From positions 1-5,012 of the forward strand of contig CAITLX010000254.1 in assembly GCA_903893335.1 (NCBI GenBank): a DNA stretch of 5,012 nucleotides, written 5' to 3'. The position numbers were made by a program, and so were the translations under genes. The stretch's first letter is position 1, and each line of letters begins with the position of its first letter. The notes under the pieces were generated by a model. The model was not told the origin of the DNA and made no database searches. It saw only the letters and a list, made by a program, of their open reading frames with translations. This stretch comes from an uncultured delta proteobacterium. GTDB lineage: Bacteria; Myxococcota_A; Polyangia; Polyangiales; Polyangiaceae. Below are positions 1 to 5,012 of the stretch, one piece after another.

Positions 1-1
1 C

Positions 2-673
2 GCGACGCGCGACGCGCTCGCGTGGGCCTCGGGCGTCGTCTCGCGCGAGCTCGACAGCGTGACGGACAACCCGCTGGTGTTCGTCGGCGACGACGGCGCA
101 GCCGAGCTGATCTCGGGGGGCAACTTCCACGGCCAGCCGCTCGCGCTCGCGCTCGACCTGGCGGCGATGGCGGTGGCCGAGCTCGCCAACGTGAGCGAGC
201 GACGCGTCGAGCAGCTCGTCAACCCCGCGCTCTCGTCGGGGCTCACGCCGTTCCTCGCCGCGCACAGCGGACTCGAGAGCGGCTGCATGATCGCGCAGGT
301 CGCCTCGGCGTCGCTCGTCAGCGAGAACAAGGTCCTCTGCCACCCCGCGAGCGTGGACTCCATCCCGTCGTCGGCGGGCAAGGAGGACCACGTCTCGATG
401 GGGAGCATCTCCGCGCGCAAGCTCCGCACCGTCATCGACAACGTGCGCGCGTCGCTCGCGATCGAGGTGCTCACGGCCTCGTTCGGGCTCGACCAGCGCC
501 GCCCGCTCGAGCCGGGGCGCGGCGTGCGCGCCGCGCACGCGCTGGTGCGCGCGCACGTGCCGCCGCTCGTCACCGACCGCCCGCTCTACCGCGACATCGC
601 CGCGCTGACGGGCCTGCTGCGCTCGGGGGCGCTGCTCGACGCGGTCGAGGGCGCCGTCGGCCCACTCGCCTGA
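2..673 (+). CDS. hutH: Histidine ammonia-lyase, C-terminal part (5' end outside window)
   Basis: Histidine ammonia-lyase removes ammonia from L-histidine to give urocanate, the first step of histidine breakdown in the cytoplasm. The open frame enters from the left edge; 223 codons are visible, a little under half of the usual roughly 500-residue enzyme. Family blocks seen in order are ELDSVTDNPLVF (codons from about 47), SGGNFHGQPLALALD (113 onward, with the active-site Phe at 125-127), ELANVSERRVEQLVNPALS, SGCMIAQVASASLVSENK, HPASVDSIPSSAG and EDHVSMG (383-403). The Glu at 383-385 matches the catalytic Glu of the Pseudomonas enzyme (E414). The MIO-forming Ala-Ser-Gly loop lies upstream of the window, so it cannot be checked; the ASG at 29-37 is not that loop. 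One oddity is Lys at 380-382, where many family members have Gln before EDHVSM. No hutU, hutI or hutG follows downstream. Phenylalanine/tyrosine lyases or aminomutases share the fold, but the EDHVSMG block favours the histidine enzyme. Confidence 0.93.
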   Translation, partial: ATRDALAWASGVVSRELDSVTDNPLVFVGDDGAAELISGGNFHGQPLALALDLAAMAVAELANVSERRVEQLVNPALSSGLTPFLAAHSGLESGCMIAQVASASLVSENKVLCHPASVDSIPSSAGKEDHVSMGSISARKLRTVIDNVRASLAIEVLTASFGLDQRRPLEPGRGVRAAHALVRAHVPPLVTDRPLYRDIAALTGLLRSGALLDAVEGAVGPLA

Positions 674-763
674 GCGCGCCGCGGGGGCGGAGCGCGCGGG
701 GCGATCGCCTCGGTTTCCAGACCTGGCCCCGTCGTCTCGCCCCGCACCACTCCACGCGCGAGG

Positions 764-781
764 CGAAACGGCGTAGCCTTG
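764..781 (+). promoter_or_regulatory. Promoter-like TAGCCT box just before the lipoprotein start
   Basis: A short A-bearing patch (CGAAACGGCGTAGCCTTG) stands out in otherwise G/C-only sequence upstream of the lipoprotein gene. TAGCCT at 774-779 could be a -10 element; its last base is 8 bases before the ATG at 788, so transcription would begin at or next to the start codon and give a leaderless or nearly leaderless message. No Shine-Dalgarno match sits at the right distance: GAGG at 760-763 is 24 bases away, which fits that idea. No convincing -35 is visible at 16-19 bases. A similar patch with TAGCTT occurs at 2674-2693 before the zinc-ribbon gene. The call rests on base composition and position only. 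Confidence 0.35.
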
Positions 782-787
782 CTGCCC

Positions 788-2629
788 ATGCGCCGACCGC
801 TCGCCCTGTTCACGCTCGCCCTCGCCGCCTCCGCCTGCTCGAGCAGCAGCGACGACGCCGTCGAGGCCCCCGCGGCCAACACGACGCCGCCCGACCCGCC
901 CGCCGGCAACGTGCACAACCAGGAGCTCGCCGGCGACCAGCGCTGCCCGGGCGACCCGGCGTGCGCCGCCGCCGACGACCCGGCGCTGTACGTGGGCGTC
1001 GCCGTCGAGGACATCTCGCCGGTCGTGGACCACGTCGTGCTCCACGCGCCCGGCAGCAACCCGTGGGACTTCCACCAGGGCTCCGACCAGTGCGTCGACA
1101 AGGCGACCCAGCAGCTTGCGCCCAACACCGCCTGCACCTGGATGGCCGGCTTCGGGACGGGGCGCGCCGCGGTCGACGTCGCCGACCCGACCAGCGTGCG
1201 CTGCGTCGTGATGCGCCAGGGCGCGACGAAGGTCGGCCTCTGCTCGGTCGACGCGGTCGGCTGGTTCTACGACGAGATCGTCCGCACCCGCGCGATCCTC
1301 CCCGCCGAGGTCGACCTCGATCTGCTCGTCGTCGCCGCGACGCACCTGCACGAGACGCGCGACACGCTCGGCATCTGGGGCTACGACGACGGCGTCTCGG
1401 GCGTCAGCCTCGCGTACAACCAGATGGTTCGCGAGAAGACGCGCGACGCGCTCGTCGCGGCCAACGCCAAGCTCGAGGCCGTCAAGGTGCAGCTCGGCGC
1501 GATCCAGGTCGACGGGCACGTCGCCGGCACCGACCCGAAGGGGCTGAAGACGAACGCGTTCGTCAGCGACACGCGCGACCCGGTCGTCATCGACGCCGAG
1601 CTGCGCACCATCCGCTTCGTCGGCAAGACGGGCGGCACGGTCGCGACGCTCGTCAACTGGTCGAGCCACCCCGAGTTCGCCGGCAGCGAGAACGTGCAGA
1701 TCACCGCCGACTGGGTCGGCGGCCTGCGCGACGCGGTCGAGAAGGGCATCGACGAGGTCGACCCCGACGGCAAGCCGCTGCACTGGGACGGCCTCGGCGG
1801 CACCGCCATCGTCTTCAACGGCGCGCTCGGCGGCCAGGTGGGGCCGGGCGAGGTCAAGGTCTACGGCTTCGACGGCAAGCTGCGCGAGCCCGACGGAGCC
1901 GTGCCCGGCTCGGGCATCGACAAGGCCCGCACGAGCGGCCGCACCGTGGCCGCCTACGCGCTCGAGTCGCTGAAGAACGGCGCCACCCTGCTCGAGACCG
2001 CGCCGCTCGGCTTTCGCGCGCGCGAGCTCTACCTCGACGTCTTCAACGAGGGCTACCTCATCGCGCTCGCCGAGAGGCTCTTCGACCGCGAGGCGAAGTT
2101 CGACCCGACCAAGCCGCTCGGGCCCGACAACATCCCGCTCATCAAGACGCAGGAGGCGGTCATCGACATCGGGCCCGCCGAGCTGCTCACCATCCCCGGC
2201 GAGATGCACGCCGAGCTCCTGCTCGCGACCCGCGAGGGCAAGACGAGCGTCGAGGCTCCCTACCCCTTCACGCCCGCGCCCTACCTCGTGCTCAACGACA
2301 AGGTGTCGAACCCCAACTGCGACGTCGATGGCCACTCGCGCTGCGACGACGGCCCCCCCGCCATCGACAAGCTCGATCGCACGCAGGTCATCGACCTCTT
2401 CCGCGACCCCAAGGCGACCTACCGCTGGGTCATCGGCCTCGGGCAGGACGAGCTCGGCTACGTCGTGCCCTCGTACGACTACAAGCTCGACGCCGTGCAC
2501 CCCTACCTCAACGAGGCGACCCCGGGCGACCACTACGAGGAGACCAACTCGGTCGGCCCCAACGTCGAGCACGACATGGTCGCGCCGATGCGCCAGCTTC
2601 TCGCGACGCCGAAGGTCGTCACGCGCTGA
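788..2629 (+). CDS. Lipoprotein of the neutral/alkaline ceramidase family
   Basis: Encodes 613 residues. The N-terminus (MRRPLALFTLALAASAC, lipidated Cys17, Ser at +2) is a lipoprotein signal, so the protein is probably anchored in the outer membrane. After a short acidic, Pro-rich spacer the catalytic domain opens with YVGVAVEDISP. The motifs of the zinc-dependent neutral ceramidase domain follow in order: ATHLHE (His186, His188), NWSSHPE (His294), an FNGALGG block (343-349), IPGEMH (Glu472) and GYVVPSYDY (558-565). These match the His, His, Glu and Tyr zinc ligands of the Pseudomonas ceramidase. The position of Ser in the family motif GDVSPN is Gly352 here (GQVGPG, 349-354). The chain ends soon after the Tyr motif, so the C-terminal immunoglobulin-like domain of classical ceramidases is absent. 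ATG at 788 is preferred over the in-frame TTG at 779 because it gives a compact signal peptide. The fold is well supported, but the substrate is unknown: ceramide, another N-acyl lipid or an unrelated amide. Confidence 0.8.
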   Translation: MRRPLALFTLALAASACSSSSDDAVEAPAANTTPPDPPAGNVHNQELAGDQRCPGDPACAAADDPALYVGVAVEDISPVVDHVVLHAPGSNPWDFHQGSDQCVDKATQQLAPNTACTWMAGFGTGRAAVDVADPTSVRCVVMRQGATKVGLCSVDAVGWFYDEIVRTRAILPAEVDLDLLVVAATHLHETRDTLGIWGYDDGVSGVSLAYNQMVREKTRDALVAANAKLEAVKVQLGAIQVDGHVAGTDPKGLKTNAFVSDTRDPVVIDAELRTIRFVGKTGGTVATLVNWSSHPEFAGSENVQITADWVGGLRDAVEKGIDEVDPDGKPLHWDGLGGTAIVFNGALGGQVGPGEVKVYGFDGKLREPDGAVPGSGIDKARTSGRTVAAYALESLKNGATLLETAPLGFRARELYLDVFNEGYLIALAERLFDREAKFDPTKPLGPDNIPLIKTQEAVIDIGPAELLTIPGEMHAELLLATREGKTSVEAPYPFTPAPYLVLNDKVSNPNCDVDGHSRCDDGPPAIDKLDRTQVIDLFRDPKATYRWVIGLGQDELGYVVPSYDYKLDAVHPYLNEATPGDHYEETNSVGPNVEHDMVAPMRQLLATPKVVTR

Positions 2630-2634
2630 GCGGG

Positions 2635-2654
2635 CGCTGCCGGGAGGGGCAGCG
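2635..2654 (+). terminator. GC-rich hairpin after the lipoprotein gene
   Basis: CGCTGCC (2635-2641) and GGCAGCG (2648-2654) form a perfect 7-bp stem around a 6-base loop, beginning 5 bases after the TGA of the lipoprotein gene. The position is right for an intrinsic terminator or a 3'-end stabilising hairpin. No T-run follows, so a classical intrinsic terminator is not shown; T-less hairpins are common in high-GC bacteria. Confidence 0.4.
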
Positions 2655-2686
2655 ATCGCGCTCGGCGCGAAGACGAAAAACGCCGC

Positions 2687-2720
2687 TAGCTTGACCCAGC
2701 CGACGGCGGCACGACAAGAT
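2687..2720 (+). promoter_or_regulatory. Possible promoter for the zinc-ribbon gene
   Basis: This is the least G/C-rich stretch between the lipoprotein and zinc-ribbon genes. Two readings are possible. TTGACC (2691-2696) matches the sigma-70 -35 consensus at 5 of 6 bases and is followed after 18 bases by CAAGAT (2715-2720), a weak -10. Alternatively, TAGCTT (2687-2692) is itself a -10 element, resembling TAGCCT before the upstream lipoprotein gene. Either would leave an untranslated leader of more than 100 bases before the ATG at 2837. The choice cannot be made from sequence alone. Confidence 0.35.
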
Positions 2721-2822
2721 CAGCGCGTCCACCATCTCCTCGACCGCACTCGGGCTGGGCGCTCCGGGTGCGGCGAGGCATCGCCGCCAGGGCGGTGGGT
2801 GGGCGTTTCGAGCGCCCCGTCC

Positions 2823-2827
2823 GAGGA
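2823..2827 (+). promoter_or_regulatory. Ribosome binding site that fixes the start at 2837
   Basis: GAGGA ends 9 bases before the ATG at 2837, a normal Shine-Dalgarno spacing. It decides between this ATG, which places the first zinc-ribbon cysteine at residue 5 as usual for MJ0042-type proteins, and an in-frame GTG at 2768 that would add 23 Arg/Gly-rich residues with no family resemblance. Confidence 0.6.
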
Positions 2828-2836
2828 TTCCGGCGC

Positions 2837-4294
2837 ATGCGAGTCACCTGTCCGGCCTGCAACACCCCCTTCGCCGTGCGCGACGACCTCGTCCGAGGTC
2901 GCATCGTCAGCTTTCGGTGCAAGCGGTGCCGGGGGACGATCGACGTCGACGGCACCGCCCTCGGCGCGGCTCCGCACGGCGTCGAGACGAGCCCGTCGGC
3001 CCCGCCTCCCCCTCACGCCACACACGCGGTGAGCGAGCCCCCTTCGGGCACCGAGCGCCTCTCGCGCGTCGATTTCTCGCAGGCTTACCCGTCGGCCCCG
3101 CCGCCGCCCGAGGAGCGCGTCACCTCCACCGGCGACGAGCCCCCCCGCTCCGACGCCGTGGCGACGCCCCGCGTGGCCGTCGCGCTCGGCCACCTGCTCG
3201 CGCCCGCCGAGGGCGAAGAGGACCTCTCGCTCACCCCGAGCGCGATGGTCACCGTCTACGACGACGTGCCCGTGTCGATGGGCGACGACGAGGAGCAGGG
3301 ACCGGTCTCGCTCTCGGCGTATGCCGAGGAGGTGCGCTCGGCGCCGCCTCCCCCCCCGATGCTGCGCACCACGAGCCGCGACGACTCCGAGACGGTCGGT
3401 GACCTTCGCAAGCTCGGCGAGAAGAGCAAGACCAACACGCGCCCCCCACGCAGGCCCGACGGCCCGGCCAACATCGACGACCTGCTCCAGCTGAGCGGCG
3501 GGCCGCTGATGCCCAACCTCGGCGCTCCTTCCCTGCTCGGCGCGCCGAGCGCGAGCGTCGCGCCCGCGCCGACGCCCTCGACGAGCCCCGCGCCGGCGAA
3601 GCGCTCGAGCGGAGCCTGGGGCTGGGTCGCGGCGGCGGGCTCCGCCGCGCTGATCGGCTGGTTCGTCCTGCACGCGAACGCGCCCGCAGCGCCCCCCGTC
3701 GAGCCCGTGGCGGCGCCGACCGCCGAACCGACGGCCCCCGTCGTCCCCACGCCGACGGCCGCCACGCCCACGCCCACGGCCCCTCCGACCGCCGTCGCCA
3801 CCGCCGCGCCGACGCAGAGCGCCACGCCTGCGCCGACCGCGCCCGCTGCGACCGCGGCGACGACCACGGCGGCCGCGACCGCTGCGCCGCCTGCTGCCGC
3901 CCCGAACGGCAAGACGGGCACGCCCAAGGCTGTCGCCGCCGCCGCGACCCCCACTCCGACCCCCGCGGCGCCGACCGCCAACGTCCCGCCCCCTCCTCCC
4001 GAGGCAGCCGCAGCCGACGTCGCCCCCGAGTTCAACAAGGAGGCCGCCGTCGCGGCGCTCGGCTCCGCGGCTGCCAGCGCGGGGTCGTGCAAGACCGCCG
4101 ACGGCCCGGGCGGCATCGCCAAGGTCGCCGTGCGCTTCGCGCCGAGCGGTCGCGTGACGACCGCCGTCGTCGAGGGGCCCCCGTTCGCGGGGACGCCCGA
4201 GGGGAGCTGCATCGCCGGGAAGTTCCGCGGCGCGCGCGTGCCCCCCTTCAGCGGCGAGATGGTGACCGTCCGCAAGACGGTGTCGCTCAACTGA
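2837..4294 (+). CDS. Zinc-ribbon, single-pass envelope protein with AgmX/PglI-like C-terminal domain
   Basis: Encodes 485 residues in five zones. (1) Residues 1-40 are an MJ0042-type zinc ribbon, with C5-P-A-C8 and C28-K-R-C31. (2) Residues 41-253 look disordered and acidic/Pro-rich, with three SAPPPP motifs (starting at residues 54, 86 and 168) and a short IDDLLQL-type segment after a basic RPPRRP patch. (3) One hydrophobic helix, about 261-279 (from WGWVAAAG), is preceded by KR; positive-inside logic puts the zinc ribbon in the cytoplasm. (4) Residues 280-397 are a Pro/Ala/Thr linker long enough to reach across the periplasm. (5) Residues 398-485 are a small domain with VAVRFAPSGRVTTAVV and paired C418 and C458, resembling the tail shared by myxobacterial AgmX and PglI gliding proteins. 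The plan recalls TonB-like proteins: cytoplasmic module, helix, stiff linker, periplasmic domain. The partner and exact role are unknown, and the family link rests on remembered pattern rather than alignment. It has no GYF domain, unlike AgmX. It converges on a sensor kinase gene. Confidence 0.8.
   Translation: MRVTCPACNTPFAVRDDLVRGRIVSFRCKRCRGTIDVDGTALGAAPHGVETSPSAPPPPHATHAVSEPPSGTERLSRVDFSQAYPSAPPPPEERVTSTGDEPPRSDAVATPRVAVALGHLLAPAEGEEDLSLTPSAMVTVYDDVPVSMGDDEEQGPVSLSAYAEEVRSAPPPPPMLRTTSRDDSETVGDLRKLGEKSKTNTRPPRRPDGPANIDDLLQLSGGPLMPNLGAPSLLGAPSASVAPAPTPSTSPAPAKRSSGAWGWVAAAGSAALIGWFVLHANAPAAPPVEPVAAPTAEPTAPVVPTPTAATPTPTAPPTAVATAAPTQSATPAPTAPAATAATTTAAATAAPPAAAPNGKTGTPKAVAAAATPTPTPAAPTANVPPPPPEAAAADVAPEFNKEAAVAALGSAAASAGSCKTADGPGGIAKVAVRFAPSGRVTTAVVEGPPFAGTPEGSCIAGKFRGARVPPFSGEMVTVRKTVSLN
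3674..4027 (+). repeat. Low-complexity Pro/Ala/Thr coding tract
   Basis: About 118 codons made almost entirely of CCN, GCN and ACN, encoding irregular PT, AP and TPTP runs between the transmembrane helix and the C-terminal domain of the zinc-ribbon protein. There is no fixed repeat period. It behaves as a flexible or stiff extended linker, and its length is likely to vary between relatives. The skewed composition keeps the opposite strand open as well, giving a false Ala/Gly/Val-rich reading frame there. Confidence 0.7.
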
Positions 4295-4344
4295 GCCCTC
4301 CGCGACGGCTCTCGCTCACCTGAGGTCTCGGCCGCGGCGCTCGC

Positions 4345-5012
4345 TCAGCCGACCGCCCGGCCCGGAAGCTCGACGGTGACGCGCGTCCCGCGCCCGGGCG
4401 CGCTGTCGATCGCGACGCAGCCGCCGTGCTGCTGCACGATCGTGCGAACGATCGCCAGGCCGAGCCCCGCGGCGGCCTCCTTCGTCGTGAAGAAGGGATC
4501 GAACACCCGCGCGAGCGCGTCCGGCGCGATCCCGCAGCCCGTGTCGCCGACCTCGACGAACGCGCCCGACGCGTGCGCGCCGACGCGCAGCGTGAGCGCT
4601 CCGCCCTCGGGCAAGGCCTCGAGCGCGTTCGCCACGAGGCTCGTCACGACGTGCGCGATCCGCTCGCGATCGCCGTCGATCGAGGCGGCGTCGGGCAGCG
4701 CGGCCTCGACGCGCACCGAGCGACGGGCGATCGCCTCGGCCTGAACCTCGAGCACCCCACGCACGACGCTCGCGAGGTCGAGGGCCTCGGGCCGGAGCGC
4801 GCGCGGACGCGCGACCTCGAGGAACTGCTGGATGAGCCGCTCGAGCCGACGCGTCTCGTGCGTGACGATCGCCACGCGCTCGCGGAGCTTCTCGCGCGCC
4901 GCCGCGTCGTCGAGCCGATCGACCCCGCGGCCGAGCAGCTGGAGCTGGAGCACGGCGGCGTTCAGCGGGTTGCGGATCTCGTGGGCCAGGCCGCGGGCGA
5001 GCGAGCCGACGC
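4345..5012 (-). CDS. Sensor histidine kinase, C-terminal part (5' end outside window)
   Basis: Reading leftward from the right edge, 221 codons cover the whole transmitter of a two-component sensor kinase. The fragment starts with the H-box GLAHEIRNPLNAA, whose phosphoacceptor His is at 4981-4983, followed by a helical dimerisation segment to about residue 68. The ATP-binding domain has an N-box SLVANALEAL (metal-binding Asn at 4627-4629), G1 DTGCGI, F-box FDPFFTTK and G2 GLGLAIV, and ends with PGRGTRVTVELPG, as the family normally does. An internal GTG at 4951-4953 is not the start, because the frame runs on through the H-box. Two small departures are Ser where the first Asn of the N-box is common (4639-4641) and AAAG before LGLA instead of G-T/S-G. 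The HEIRNPL class is typical of NtrB/ZraS-like kinases, which often pair with NtrC-type regulators. The sensor domain and partner lie outside the window, so the signal is unknown. No receiver domain follows the kinase core. Confidence 0.93.
   Translation of the reverse strand, partial: VGSLARGLAHEIRNPLNAAVLQLQLLGRGVDRLDDAAAREKLRERVAIVTHETRRLERLIQQFLEVARPRALRPEALDLASVVRGVLEVQAEAIARRSVRVEAALPDAASIDGDRERIAHVVTSLVANALEALPEGGALTLRVGAHASGAFVEVGDTGCGIAPDALARVFDPFFTTKEAAAGLGLAIVRTIVQQHGGCVAIDSAPGRGTRVTVELPGRAVG

Noticed and set aside
29..37. Ala-Ser-Gly in the hutH fragment, which could be mistaken for the MIO cofactor triad.
   Set aside because: The triad lies in a different block far upstream of the TDNPLVF motif; here ASG directly precedes VVSRELDSVTDNPLVF.
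674..697. GCGCGC inverted repeat after hutH, as a terminator.
   Set aside because: A 6-bp alternating GC stem with a 12-base loop and no T-run is expected by chance at this base composition.
22..2694. An 890-codon open frame on the plus strand running across hutH, the gap and the lipoprotein gene.
   Set aside because: Its product is almost all Arg, Ala, Pro and Gly with no family motif, and it overlaps two clear genes in another frame. Long false frames are expected where stop codons are rare because of high GC.
2720..3673. A 317-codon Arg/Gly-rich open frame on the minus strand.
   Set aside because: It is antisense to the zinc ribbon and the disordered segment, has no recognisable domain, and its composition is that of a shadow frame.
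3256..4290. A 344-codon open frame on the minus strand opposite the zinc-ribbon gene.
   Set aside because: Its Ala/Gly/Val-rich product is the complement of the Pro/Ala/Thr tract; no motif, no ribosome binding site and no conserved domain are visible.
4293..4311. GAGCC/GGCTC inverted repeat between the convergent zinc-ribbon and kinase genes, as a terminator.
   Set aside because: It has only 5 bp of stem with a 9-base loop, overlaps the stop codon and has no T-run on either strand.
4345..4953. Start of the kinase at the GTG at 4951-4953.
   Set aside because: The same frame continues upstream to the window edge and contains the essential H-box, so the gene begins outside the window.

Overview
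The window is about 70 percent or more G+C by eye, with nearly all codons ending in G or C. It carries four protein-coding genes and little intergenic space. Three things suggest a Myxococcota genome, probably of the Polyangia/Polyangiales side: the composition, a Cys-rich lipoprotein of the neutral-ceramidase family, and an MJ0042-type zinc-ribbon/transmembrane/Pro-Ala-Thr protein with a tail like that of AgmX and PglI. This assignment is inference; there is no rRNA or other marker in the window.

Layout from left to right. (1) The C-terminal 223 codons of a histidine ammonia-lyase (hutH), plus strand, begin before the window and end at 673. No other hut gene follows. (2) After a 114-base gap with a TAGCCT promoter-like box very close to the start codon, a 613-residue lipoprotein of the neutral/alkaline ceramidase fold runs from 788 to 2629. 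Its zinc-site motifs are present, but the Ser of the ceramidase GDVSPN motif is Gly, and the usual C-terminal immunoglobulin-like domain is missing. A 7-bp hairpin follows its stop codon. (3) A 207-base gap holds promoter-like boxes and a good ribosome binding site. It leads to a 485-residue protein (2837-4294) with a cytoplasmic zinc ribbon, three SAPPPP motifs, one transmembrane helix, a long Pro/Ala/Thr periplasmic linker and a two-cysteine C-terminal domain. (4) Convergent to it, across 50 bases, is the C-terminal 221 codons of a sensor histidine kinase (minus strand, 5012-4345) with H, N, G1, F and G2 boxes. Its sensor part lies beyond the right edge.

The four genes do not look like one pathway: the first three are co-directional but separated by gaps with their own promoter-like or terminator-like signals, and the fourth is opposed. 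I see no mobile element, CRISPR array, tRNA or rRNA. The two points most worth following are the possibly non-canonical ceramidase-fold lipoprotein and the zinc-ribbon/tail envelope protein.
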